In this document: positions 1 through 7,934 of the stretch, piece by piece | Position numbering within the stretch: position 1 is the stretch's first letter | Layout: each line of letters opens with the position of its first letter | Source: an uncultured Nostoc sp. | GTDB lineage: Bacteria; Cyanobacteriota; Cyanobacteriia; Cyanobacteriales; Nostocaceae | DNA: 51,396 nucleotides | Direction: 5' to 3' | NCBI RefSeq assembly: GCF_937863485.1 | Contig: NZ_CALMFY010000157.1 | Location: 1 to 51,396 of the forward strand | The notes under the pieces: generated by a model | The model's input: the letters and a program-made list of their open reading frames with translations, nothing else | Databases searched by the model: none | What the model was told of the DNA's origin: nothing | Translations under genes and position numbers: made by a program

Positions 1-419
1 TACTTATCCTGACTGATTTTCGTCCTCTTTGCAAAAAACTGGGATGCTCCCCTTAGAATCTCGCTGTAAATATCAAACTGACGAAGCCTAAAAACGTCTT
101 CACTTTCTTGAATTTTTGAATCATATTTCTGTTTTGTGAACTTTTCAAAGAGGTCAAAAAATTCATAGAAGGCATTTCTTTCAGTACGACAAAGAAATAG
201 AATTATCACAGCCCAAGATGGAGTCGTATTAGTTTTTGCTCTTTCTTGCATCCACTTGTCAAATCCTTCCATTGGGTAGCCTTCTGGAGTTAATCCTAAG
301 TCACTTAATTGATTTAAATACCCAGCTATAAAAAAATCAAGGCAAGTAATTGATGGCTTATCTATGTATATGACTGGGTTATCTTTAACCTCTTGGAGAA
401 GTCTAGATAGATTCCTCAT
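1..419 (-). CDS. Partial tandem paralogue A, unknown function
   Basis: The frame is open from the ATG at 419 leftward to the window edge, so the 3' end is missing. My translation begins MRNLSRLLQEVKDNPV and continues with GYPMEGFDKWMQE, SWAVIILFLCR and FYEFFDLFEKF. These are the landmarks of the two complete paralogues to the right. The conserved upstream segment CTAAATTCAATTGGAGTAATC is also present, which favours this start. Only the first half of the usual two-part protein lies in the window, and near the edge the sequence departs from the RPGMYLG consensus of the second half. I do not recognise a characterised family. It is most likely the last visible member of a leftward operon. Confidence 0.6.
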   Translation of the reverse strand, partial: MRNLSRLLQEVKDNPVIYIDKPSITCLDFFIAGYLNQLSDLGLTPEGYPMEGFDKWMQERAKTNTTPSWAVIILFLCRTERNAFYEFFDLFEKFTKQKYDSKIQESEDVFRLRQFDIYSEILRGASQFFAKRTKISQDK

Positions 420-489
420 ATTGATTACTCCAATTGAATTTAGCGAGTCGGGTATGTTAGCCTACGGCATAACACACCTTACTCGCTAC

Positions 490-1182
490 TTAACCACTAT
501 TTTGGTATACTTCTGAACTCTTGTTCTTATTCAAGTATTCTTCAAACAATTCAAAAAATTTCTCTAGTGCCTCATACTCGTCAACAGAATAGAAAAGAAT
601 TATTTTAGACCATGACTGACCTGAGTTAATTCCATATTTTTCTTGAACCCATGATTGAAATTCTTCAAATTCCCTTTCTGGCTCTGTTGGGGGAACACCA
701 ACCTCTTTTCGGGCTAGACTGTATCCTCGCAAAACCATATCAAGTTTAGTAATTGAACTACTGCCTAAATACATTCCTGGCCTTTTCTTTAGACCACTTA
801 GAATCTCGTTGTAGATATCAAATTTACGGAAACTCAAATCTTGACGAAGCCTTAAAACGTCTTCACTTTCTTTACTTTTTGAACTATTTTTCTGCTTTAA
901 GAACTGATCAAATTCTTCAAAGAACCTATAGAAAGCAATTCTCTCAGTTCCCGAACCAAAGAGAATTATCCCAGCCCAAGATTGACTCACATTAGTTTTT
1001 GCTCTTTTTTGTATCCAATCTTGAAATCCTTCCATTCCAGAACCTTCTCGATCCAATCCTAGATCCACTCGACCATCTAAATATCCATTTAAGAATGAAT
1101 GAAGACAAATAATTGATGGCTTGTCTAGATACATGACTGGGTTATCTTTAATCTCTTGGAGAAGTCTAGATAGATTCCTCAT
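490..1182 (-). CDS. Tandem paralogue B, two-repeat protein of unknown function
   Basis: About 230 residues if the ATG at 1182 is used. I prefer it to the in-frame ATG at 1209 because all three paralogues align from this residue. The protein is an internal duplication. Each half has an (N/R)PxMYL motif, a helical stretch with GY, an FxxFQxW(I/V)Q segment, QSWxxIILF, and a final (R/E)ALEKFFELFEEYL-like helix. Second-half motifs are RPGMYLG, FQSWVQEKYG and SWSKIILFYS. There is no signal peptide or membrane segment, so it is cytosolic. It lies 70-76 bp from its neighbours in the same orientation. Arrays of diverged copies are typical of immunity genes, but that role is inference only. Confidence 0.75.
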   Translation of the reverse strand: MRNLSRLLQEIKDNPVMYLDKPSIICLHSFLNGYLDGRVDLGLDREGSGMEGFQDWIQKRAKTNVSQSWAGIILFGSGTERIAFYRFFEEFDQFLKQKNSSKSKESEDVLRLRQDLSFRKFDIYNEILSGLKKRPGMYLGSSSITKLDMVLRGYSLARKEVGVPPTEPEREFEEFQSWVQEKYGINSGQSWSKIILFYSVDEYEALEKFFELFEEYLNKNKSSEVYQNSG

Positions 1183-1258
1183 ATTGATTACCCCAATTGA
1201 ATTTAGCAAGTAGGCTGTGTTATGCCGTAGGCTAACGCAGCTTATTAATACTCTCTAC

Positions 1259-1951
1259 TTAACCACTATTTTCGTCTACTTCTAAATTCTTATTCCTATT
1301 TAAGTATTCTTCAAACAATTCAAAAAATTTCTCTAGTGCCTCATGCTCGTCTACAGAATAGAAAAGAATTATTTTAGACCATGACTGACCTGAGTTAATT
1401 CCATATTTTTCTTCAATCCATGATTGAAAACCTTCAAATTCCCTTTCCTGCTCGGTTGGGAGTACGCCAACCTCTCTTTGAGCTAGACTGTATCCTCGTA
1501 GAAGCATATTTAGCTTAGTAATAGAATTATTACCTAAGTACATTCCAGGTCTTTTCTTGATACTACCCAGAAGCTCATAGAGAGGGCGTACAGAAATTAT
1601 CAAATCATTCCCAAAATAGTTAAGACTTCTTCCCTTCTCATCTTTTTTTGAACCCTCGTCATCTTTTAAAAACCTTTCAAACAGTTCAAAAAAACTATAG
1701 AAAGCATTTCTCTCACTCCCACAGGAAAATATAAGTATTCTAGCCCATGATTGTGAAACATCAGTTTTTTCTCTTTTTTGTATCCACTCTTGAAAACCTT
1801 CAATTTCAGAACCTTCTCTATCTAATCCCATCTCAGAGCGAGTACTTAAATACCCGATTAAGAATGAATCAAGACTAGTAATTGATAGCTTCTCTAAATA
1901 CATGACTGGATTATCTTTAATATCTTGAAGCAGTCTAGTAACATTACTCAT
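1259..1951 (-). CDS. Tandem paralogue C, two-repeat protein of unknown function
   Basis: About 230 residues from the ATG at 1951. The frame is open further upstream to 2050, but homology to paralogue B starts at 1951. The two-repeat plan is the same: DNPVMYLEK, FQEWIQ and SQSWARILIF in the first half; KRPGMYLG, FQSWIEEKYG and QSWSKIILFYS in the second. The linker between the halves (DDEGSKKDEKGRSL) is charged and differs from copy B, while the C-terminal third is nearly identical. That mosaic is what recent duplication followed by divergence or gene conversion gives. Starts of A, B and C are 763 and 769 bp apart. Confidence 0.75.
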   Translation of the reverse strand: MSNVTRLLQDIKDNPVMYLEKLSITSLDSFLIGYLSTRSEMGLDREGSEIEGFQEWIQKREKTDVSQSWARILIFSCGSERNAFYSFFELFERFLKDDEGSKKDEKGRSLNYFGNDLIISVRPLYELLGSIKKRPGMYLGNNSITKLNMLLRGYSLAQREVGVLPTEQEREFEGFQSWIEEKYGINSGQSWSKIILFYSVDEHEALEKFFELFEEYLNRNKNLEVDENSG

Positions 1952-2027
1952 ATTGATGACTCCAATTGAATTTAGCGAGTAGGGTGTGTTATGCCTGAGG
2001 GTACGGCATCTTAATACTCTCTGCTTA

Positions 2028-2351
2028 TTACCGATTTTTTTGAAGAACAAAACTGCCGTAAATTATAGATAGTTCAAAGATGTCTGTGGTAATTACAGCA
2101 GCTTTCTTATGGGATTCTGCACCGATAGAAAAGCCGATGAGATCAGCTTCTAGTTCATGTACTTCCTCTGAGTCATGCACACTCCACCTTATGTCATGAC
2201 AGTCCTGAAAAACTAGCACATAAGGCAAACGATCCTCGGTAGGATCATACACACATTCAACTGATACTTTGTTTCCCCATAAAGACATATTTACACTTGT
2301 AATTAGCGATGTCAAACCACCAAGTTTAAGTAAATGATAATCGTCCGGCAT
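2028..2351 (-). CDS. Small acidic protein of unknown function
   Basis: A 107-residue cytosolic protein starting at the ATG at 2351 and ending 76 bp before paralogue C. It is acidic (YDPTEDRLPY, HDSEEVHELEADL) with no membrane segment or signal peptide. I do not recognise the family. It is the most upstream gene of the leftward cluster, so it is probably co-transcribed with the three paralogues. Its size and position would suit an immunity or antitoxin protein, but no toxin gene adjoins it within the window. Confidence 0.6.
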   Translation of the reverse strand: MPDDYHLLKLGGLTSLITSVNMSLWGNKVSVECVYDPTEDRLPYVLVFQDCHDIRWSVHDSEEVHELEADLIGFSIGAESHKKAAVITTDIFELSIIYGSFVLQKNR

Positions 2352-2591
2352 ATTAATTACTCACCATTTCTCCAGTACTGTGTGTTCCAGGTATTTGATT
2401 ACCAAATATCCAACTGATTTAAAAAAAGATTTATCGTTAATCGCATTAGTTTTAACTCCTTACAGCCCAAACTAAAATAGGTGCAGTTTACATCTAGCTT
2501 GTCTGATAGGAGTCGAGAGTAAGGACAGTAAAAATACGAAGATTTAGCAGCTATTTTTTAAAGATTGAACCAAGATAAAAAGGTAAAACAA

Positions 2592-3446
2592 TTAGCTATT
2601 AACTCTTAAACTTGGCAGTGGATATGATTGAGTTTGCTTAAAATCGGCAAAGTCACAGATTGAGTTAAATGGGCAAAAGCGGCAGTGAGAGCCAGGATTG
2701 GGAGGAAAAATTTTACTGAAATTAGTAGTTTCTTCCTGATACTTTTGCAAATCGTGCTGATGCTTGTGGGCAACATTAGCTAACTCTAATTTTAAGGATT
2801 CTAATTCACTATTATTGATGCTAATTAACTCTGACTTTTTACATATTTCTAAATTATAAAATGATGCAACCGCTTGCCGTCCTGGATAAAGATAACGAGC
2901 AGCTAATAAATAAACTAATGCCTGTCGTCGGTCAAAAGCCGACTTACCAGTTTTGAAATCTAAAATATGTAAAGTACGATCAGATTCAATGAAAACGCAG
3001 TCCATAGCCGCATATAAGCGAAAGCAATAATCTTCTTGTTCAATTACTATTGGTTTAGGAAAGCCTTCATCGCCTGGAGTTAATTGGATAATATCTTTAT
3101 CCAAAAGCAACGGAGCATCGTGATATTTTTTCAAAATTTGCAAGACGCGTTGCTGGACTTGATTGCTTGAGTTGCCTAATTTCAGTAACTGTGCAACTCT
3201 TTCTACACCATCTGCTTGCTTCAACAGATGCCTGTGATGATGAAACTCATAAACACCTTTTTGGGCGAGTATCCCAATCCGCTGGGGTGCGGTGGCTTGC
3301 GCTAACAGCGCTTTGACCTGTGGTTCGTGTTGCCGTGCTTTGATAAACCCCCGTCTCATCTGGCAATGCCAGCGTTCTTGCCCGGTTGCTGGGGCAACTA
3401 GAGACCAAAGGTGATAACTGGCAAAAGGTCGATCGGGGGTTGACAT
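2592..3446 (-). CDS. Cas4/RecB-like PD-(D/E)XK nuclease with Fe-S cysteines
   Basis: A 284-residue protein. The nuclease core is visible as D149 in YAAMDC and D163-F-K165 in HILDFKTGKSA, followed by the helix with RRQALVYLLAARYL typical of RecB/Cas4 motif QxxxY-like regions. Four cysteines fit an iron-sulfur cluster of the Cas4/AddB kind: C28 near the N-terminus, and C255, C258 and C264 at the C-terminus (CRFCPFNSIC). Known relatives are 5'-3' exonucleases acting on single-stranded DNA ends. There is no CRISPR array and no cas1/cas2 here, so it is a solo nuclease, probably in DNA repair or processing. The start is the ATG at 3446. Confidence 0.85.
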   Translation of the reverse strand: MSTPDRPFASYHLWSLVAPATGQERWHCQMRRGFIKARQHEPQVKALLAQATAPQRIGILAQKGVYEFHHHRHLLKQADGVERVAQLLKLGNSSNQVQQRVLQILKKYHDAPLLLDKDIIQLTPGDEGFPKPIVIEQEDYCFRLYAAMDCVFIESDRTLHILDFKTGKSAFDRRQALVYLLAARYLYPGRQAVASFYNLEICKKSELISINNSELESLKLELANVAHKHQHDLQKYQEETTNFSKIFPPNPGSHCRFCPFNSICDFADFKQTQSYPLPSLRVNS

Positions 3447-3593
3447 TGCTCAGAAACAGTGAGAGAAAATACGATGGGGAGAAGTTTAACCTAAGGGCTT
3501 CCTTAGAAAAGAACTTCGGAGAATACTTGCTGCTACAGACGCTTTGCGAGAAGCTTTAATAGTACTGATAATGTACGGGAGCAAGTGGCAAAA

Positions 3594-5015
3594 ATGTCCA
3601 GCAAAATAAAATTTGGCACCGATGGATGGCGAGGGATTATTGCCGATGACTTTACTTTTCCCAATGTGCGGAAAGTAACAAGGGCAATCGCCACTTACTT
3701 AGAAACAGCCTACACAAAAGATAGACCAGTACTTATTGCCTACGATACTCGCTTTTTAGCTGACGAGTTTGCCCAAACAGCGGCCCAAGTCCTGGCAGAC
3801 TTGGGTTGGACTGTTAAAATTACTGATCGGGATTGCCCTACACCAGTAATTGCCTACAACGCCCGCCACCTAAATTCCGCTGGGGCGTTGATGTTTACTG
3901 CTAGCCATAATCCAGCACCCTACTGTGGAATTAAATATATACCCGATTATGCTGGGCCTGCCACTCCAGAGATTACTGATACTATTGTGGCAAATATCGA
4001 AAGTGCATCGGATGAGTTGCCTGGGAGCAACCCATCGGGTTCAATTTCTATTTTCGATCCCAAACCAGATTACCTGCAATTTATCTACACCCTACTTGAT
4101 GTAGAACGGATTAAAAGTGCTAATTTAAAGGTAAAGTACGATGCGCTCTATTCTACCTCTCGCGGCTATTTAGATGAAGTTTTGCAACATAGTGGCGTTC
4201 AGTTAGAAAGTTTCCACGATTGGAGGGATGTTTTATTTGGGGGTGGGATGCCAGAACCCAAAGGAGAACAATTAGTTGAGTTAGTGGAAGCAGTAATTCG
4301 CGATCAAGCTGATTTGGGCTTGGCAACGGATGGAGATAGCGATCGCTTTGGTATCGTTGATGAACAAGGAAACGTCCTTACTCCTAATACTGTGCTGCTA
4401 CTCCTAGCACGTCATTTAATCAAAAACAAAGGTAAAACCGGCGCTATCGTCCGCACTGTCGCTACAACCCACCTGCTGGATAATTTCGCTGCTAAAAATG
4501 GGCTGCAAATTTACGAAACAGCAGTTGGTTTTAAATACATCGGCGAAAAAATGCGGGAAACTGCTGTATTAATTGGTGGAGAAGAATCAGGCGGTTTGAG
4601 TATTATCGGGCATATTCCCGAAAAAGACGGGGTTTTAGCCGATATGCTGGTGGCAGAAGCGATCGCCTATGAAGGCAAACCTCTGAGTCAACTTGTCAAA
4701 GAAGCGATCGCTGAAGCCGATGGTCCACTTTACAACAACCGTCTTGATTTGCACCTCACAGAGGCGCACAAAACCGCCGTCATCGATTCCTTTACTAAAA
4801 ATCCACCTACAGAGGTAGCAGGAATTAAAGTCAAGGAAGTCGGGCGTAAAGACGGTATTAAGCTGTATTTAGAAGAAGGTAGCTGGGTTTTACTGCGTCC
4901 TTCTGGTACAGAACCACTGGTGCGCGTCTACCTAGAAACCAACACTCCCGAAAAACTCACCCAAATCGCGCAAGAGTTAGAGAGTGTCATTGCTAAATTA
5001 GAAGCAGTAGTTTAA
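3594..5015 (+). CDS. Phosphoglucomutase/phosphomannomutase family protein
   Basis: An alpha-D-phosphohexomutase of about 473 residues, converting hexose-1-phosphate and hexose-6-phosphate in the cytosol. All four domain signatures are present: KFGTDGWRG at the N-terminus, the phosphoserine loop TASHNP, the metal loop DGDSDR, the sugar-binding loop GGEESGG, and the C-terminal phosphate-binding RPSGTEP. The substrate cannot be read from the sequence. It could serve glycogen or sugar-nucleotide metabolism. A GTG at 3585 is an alternative start. The GGGAG at 3577-3581 is only 3 nt from that GTG and 12 nt from the ATG, so the start is not settled. A strong hairpin follows the gene. Confidence 0.9.
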   Translation: MSSKIKFGTDGWRGIIADDFTFPNVRKVTRAIATYLETAYTKDRPVLIAYDTRFLADEFAQTAAQVLADLGWTVKITDRDCPTPVIAYNARHLNSAGALMFTASHNPAPYCGIKYIPDYAGPATPEITDTIVANIESASDELPGSNPSGSISIFDPKPDYLQFIYTLLDVERIKSANLKVKYDALYSTSRGYLDEVLQHSGVQLESFHDWRDVLFGGGMPEPKGEQLVELVEAVIRDQADLGLATDGDSDRFGIVDEQGNVLTPNTVLLLLARHLIKNKGKTGAIVRTVATTHLLDNFAAKNGLQIYETAVGFKYIGEKMRETAVLIGGEESGGLSIIGHIPEKDGVLADMLVAEAIAYEGKPLSQLVKEAIAEADGPLYNNRLDLHLTEAHKTAVIDSFTKNPPTEVAGIKVKEVGRKDGIKLYLEEGSWVLLRPSGTEPLVRVYLETNTPEKLTQIAQELESVIAKLEAVV

Positions 5016-5045
5016 TCACTCAGAGTTAGAAGTCAGAGTTATGAG

Positions 5046-5087
5046 TTAGGAGTTAAGAGTTGTAAATTAGCAATTCTTAACTCCTAA
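5046..5087 (+). terminator. Long hairpin in short repeats after the mutase gene
   Basis: TTAGGAGTTAAGAGTTG pairs with CAATTCTTAACTCCTAA around an 8-nt loop, a 17-bp stem with one G-T pair. It is built from the degenerate GAGTTAG-type heptamers (5021-5145) that are common in Nostoc spacers. It is a plausible terminator or mRNA-stabilising hairpin, but no clean T-tract follows. Confidence 0.5.
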
Positions 5088-5177
5088 TTTATAACTTCGA
5101 GCAAAATGTGAATTAATAACTCCTCACTTCTAACTCCTGTACAGACAAAGATTTTTCGCGTCTACTTTTATCAAAGT

Positions 5178-5453
5178 ATGAAAATTGCTCCTTTTTTGAC
5201 ATCTCTAGTTGTAGTTGTTTGGGTAATAGCGATCGCAATTATTTCAGTCCAAAATGCCACACCCGTATCGTTAAAATTCTTAACATTCCAATCGATTCAG
5301 ATACCAATGGGTTTAGTGCTAGCTTTCAGTGCCGGTATAGGGTTAATTGGCATGGCACTGCTGCAACCTCTCTGGGGACTTGCTAGTTTTGGCCAGCGTA
5401 ATTCTCGATTGGAAGAGGATGCCGAATTTTTTGTTGACGATGAAGATTTTTGA
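5178..5453 (+). CDS. LapA-domain (DUF1049) two-helix membrane protein
   Basis: A 91-residue protein with two hydrophobic segments: about residues 5-25 (LTSLVVVVWVIAIAIISVQN) and 42-65 (GLVLAFSAGIGLIGMALLQP). The VQNATPVSLKFL stretch between them is characteristic of the LapA/DUF1049 family, which in E. coli assists LPS transport control. The acidic tail (EEDAEFFVDDEDF) lies after the second helix. It probably sits in the inner membrane. The role in cyanobacteria is not established. Confidence 0.75.
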   Translation: MKIAPFLTSLVVVVWVIAIAIISVQNATPVSLKFLTFQSIQIPMGLVLAFSAGIGLIGMALLQPLWGLASFGQRNSRLEEDAEFFVDDEDF

Positions 5454-5466
5454 GGACTGAATAGCT

Positions 5467-5673
5467 GTGCAGCACCAAAACATTATTACAATCGAACCAG
5501 GAAAACGAGGAAGTAAGCCTTGTATTCGAGGAATGCGAATTACTCTATACGATGTTTTATCTTATCTTGCTTCTGGCATGACCTCCCAAGAAGTGCTTGA
5601 TGACTTTCCTTATTTGACACAAAAGGATATTTTGGCTTGCCTAAGCTATGCAGCTGATCGAGAACGGCTATGA
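5467..5673 (+). CDS. DUF433 family small protein (antitoxin-like)
   Basis: A 68-residue protein starting at GTG 5467, 13 bp after the LapA-domain gene. PGKRGSKPCIRGMRITLYDVL, followed by MTSQEVLDDFPYLTQKDILACLSYA, is the DUF433 pattern of a small winged or HTH-like fold. DUF433 proteins often pair with PIN-like toxins as antitoxins. Here the partner is a DUF29 gene instead, overlapping it by 4 bp (ATGA), so the two are translationally coupled. Confidence 0.8.
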   Translation: MQHQNIITIEPGKRGSKPCIRGMRITLYDVLSYLASGMTSQEVLDDFPYLTQKDILACLSYAADRERL

Positions 5674-6116
5674 GTGAAACTTATACAGCAGATTTTAATT
5701 TGTGGATTGAACAGACAGCCCAACTATTGCGATCGCATCGCTGGCATGAAATTGATGTGGAACATCTGATTGAAGAGGTTGAAAGTTTGGGCGAAAGTGA
5801 ACGGCGGGGTATTGCTAGTCAACTAACTCGCCTACTGTTGCATCTGCTCAAATGGCAATATCAACCTCAGCGTCGCTCAGATAGTTGGCTGGATTCCATT
5901 ACTGATTCTCGCACCCAAATTGAGTTAGCTATACTCGATAGTCCTAGTCTTAAAAGCTATCTTACAGAGCAGCTTGAGGAAAGCTATCAAAGGGCACGTC
6001 GCCAAGCAGCCAAGCAAACAGGGATACTTTTATCCGTGTTTCCAGTAGAGTGCCCATATTCTGTAGAGTTAGTGTTGGATGAAGACTGGCTACCGGAAGC
6101 AAGCGATATTTGGTAA
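5670..6116 (+). CDS. DUF29 family protein
   Basis: A 148-residue helical cytosolic protein. It has the DUF29 layout: YTADFNLWIEQTAQLLR near the N-terminus, then IDVEHLIEEVESLGESERR, then LLLHLLKWQYQPQRRSDSW, and a C-terminal FPVECPYSVELVLDEDWLPE. The family is abundant in filamentous cyanobacteria and its biochemical role is unknown. The start overlaps the stop of the DUF433 gene, which suggests a two-gene module, possibly toxin-antitoxin-like (inference). Confidence 0.85.
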   Translation: MSETYTADFNLWIEQTAQLLRSHRWHEIDVEHLIEEVESLGESERRGIASQLTRLLLHLLKWQYQPQRRSDSWLDSITDSRTQIELAILDSPSLKSYLTEQLEESYQRARRQAAKQTGILLSVFPVECPYSVELVLDEDWLPEASDIW

Positions 6117-6124
6117 TGTCCATA

Positions 6125-7738
6125 TTAATTAACCCATTGCCAAACTCTAATAAGACTATTTGCTACTGCAACTAAAAGTTTTCCGTCTTGGCTGAATGCT
6201 ATTGCATGAGTTCTACTATGACGAGATTGAAGTTGTTTTGGATATTTGCAAATCATTTGTCCTGTTTCAGTCTCATATAGATATACAGTCCCGTTTTCAT
6301 CTATGCTCGCAAGTAACTTACAGTCAGGACTAATTGTAATTGCATCAATCTTCTTATCGTGTAACTTTATAAATTTTAAATGCGGTTTTAATGCATTTAT
6401 TAAATTTTCATGAGATGTATTCCATACTTTTATTGTTTTATCGTTACTACAACTTGCCAAAATCAACCCATTGCTAGAAAAACAGATATCCATAATTTGT
6501 TCTTCATGTGCTGACAATTTACATAATAAATACTGATTTGATATTCTCCAAAAACTAATATTGTTATCTTTTCCCGCAGTAGCTAAAATTTCACCTCTAG
6601 GATGAATTTTAATTGAATTGAGATTAGTTTTGACATCTATAGTGAACTCTATTTCACAGTCAGGTAGTTTCCAAGCCTTGACCGTTTGATCTGAACTACC
6701 ACTGAAAATCCGCTTACTATCAAAGCTATAAACTAAAGAATATACAGATTTTGAGTGCCCTGTTAAGGTCTTAAGTAGACTTTTTGTAGTAGAGTCCCAG
6801 ATTTTAATAGTTTTATCATCACTTCCGGAAGCAAAAAAATTATTATCAGCGCTTAAAGCAAGAGCAGTAACATCTCCGCTATGTCCATCACCAGTTTGTC
6901 TTCTAGTACTTGTAACAAAATATTGCAAAGTTTGATTTTCCAAATCCCAAAAATTGATGTAATGGCAACTATCGCCTGTTACGAGTGTTTTGTTAGTTCC
7001 GCTAATTATAAGACTGCATATATCTCCACCTTGAGCGTGAATTTTATACTCTTTCCACTGCAAATTGTTTATAAATTCTAAGTGTTTCAGGCAATTCTTT
7101 AAACCACTACCATGAAGTAAGTCCTCTATTTTAATAGTAATAAAATCTCCGTATTTATCGAACTGGAAATGAATTTCATTTGCATTAATTTTATCTTTAA
7201 TAATTTCTGTAGTAATAAATCCTGCCATCACAAGTCTATATTTCGATTCAAACTCATTAAAAATTGGAATTTCCCAATGTTTTTCATGAATCAAGACACA
7301 TGCCAAAACCTTGTTTTTTTCTATTTCATCTTTAGAAAACTTCCATTGAGCATTAATGTTGCCATATCGAGTTTTAACTTGCATTCCAATATTTTTATTT
7401 GAATTAATCTTAAAATCAACTCTCCCATCGCCGTTAGGGAGAATTTCATAACTTACTGAAGTTATATAGTTTCCAAGAGAGTGCTTTACAGCAATTTCCC
7501 CCAACTTTCCTTTTAGATGATTAGAGAAATTCACACGAGCATTATTACTCTGATGTTTAAATTTATCAACCATTTTCCAAGCAAACTCTCTAGCATCTCT
7601 TAATTCATCCAATAAAATAATTTTTAATTCACTATAATTTCCTTCATATCTAGAACATAACAATTCATCATCCTGATTTGTATTGAGTCTTTGAATGAAC
7701 TCAATTTGTATTTCTCTCAAAAGATTAGTAGTATTCAT
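6125..7738 (-). CDS. PD-(D/E)XK-like domain fused to seven-blade WD40 propeller
   Basis: A 537-residue cytosolic protein. Residues 70-130 contain GKLGEIAV with E81, DGRVDF with D108, and Q120-V-K122 in GMQVKTR. This matches the E, D, (E/Q)xK spacing of restriction-endonuclease-like folds. From about residue 235 seven WD40 blades follow, ending in FWD, IWD, AWK, FWR, VWN, LYE and VWQ, with GHSGDV and GHSKSV blade openings, enough for one closed propeller. The gene is clearly AT-richer than its neighbours and converges with the DUF29 gene. The propeller could be a sensor or scaffold and the N-terminal domain a DNA-cleaving effector, as in other WD40 conflict proteins. Nuclease activity is an inference from three residues. 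Confidence 0.75.
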   Translation of the reverse strand: MNTTNLLREIQIEFIQRLNTNQDDELLCSRYEGNYSELKIILLDELRDAREFAWKMVDKFKHQSNNARVNFSNHLKGKLGEIAVKHSLGNYITSVSYEILPNGDGRVDFKINSNKNIGMQVKTRYGNINAQWKFSKDEIEKNKVLACVLIHEKHWEIPIFNEFESKYRLVMAGFITTEIIKDKINANEIHFQFDKYGDFITIKIEDLLHGSGLKNCLKHLEFINNLQWKEYKIHAQGGDICSLIISGTNKTLVTGDSCHYINFWDLENQTLQYFVTSTRRQTGDGHSGDVTALALSADNNFFASGSDDKTIKIWDSTTKSLLKTLTGHSKSVYSLVYSFDSKRIFSGSSDQTVKAWKLPDCEIEFTIDVKTNLNSIKIHPRGEILATAGKDNNISFWRISNQYLLCKLSAHEEQIMDICFSSNGLILASCSNDKTIKVWNTSHENLINALKPHLKFIKLHDKKIDAITISPDCKLLASIDENGTVYLYETETGQMICKYPKQLQSRHSRTHAIAFSQDGKLLVAVANSLIRVWQWVN

Positions 7739-7759
7739 AAAATTTAAAGGATTTTTTAT

Positions 7760-7927
7760 GTGTTACAAACTTATGCCAAAGATTTGGCTTTAGCAGAGTT
7801 AAGGAAACTGTCAGAAATAAAATCTGCAACTGAGTATATTAATCAATCAATACTCCTGACAGTTTTTTCAGCAAAAATAATTGCCAAGTTTGGGCAAAAA
7901 AGCACTGTTTTTTTAAAGTTTACTTGA
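7760..7927 (+). CDS. Possible 55-codon ORF or gene remnant
   Basis: Between the WD40 and Uma2 genes a GTG at 7760 opens 55 codons on the plus strand, beginning LQTYAKDLALAELRKLSEI and ending KFT-stop. The first half looks like a real amphipathic helix, but there is no clear ribosome binding site and I know no match. It may be the tail of a lost gene. An inverted pair, ACTGTCAG and CTGACAGT, lies inside it about 40 nt apart. Confidence 0.25.
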   Translation: MLQTYAKDLALAELRKLSEIKSATEYINQSILLTVFSAKIIAKFGQKSTVFLKFT

Positions 7928-7934
7928 TAAAATT

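Noticed and set aside
2592..3446. CRISPR-associated locus suggested by the Cas4-like gene
   Set aside because: No repeat-spacer array and no other cas gene in the window; the tandem repeats seen elsewhere are minisatellite or spacer repeats.
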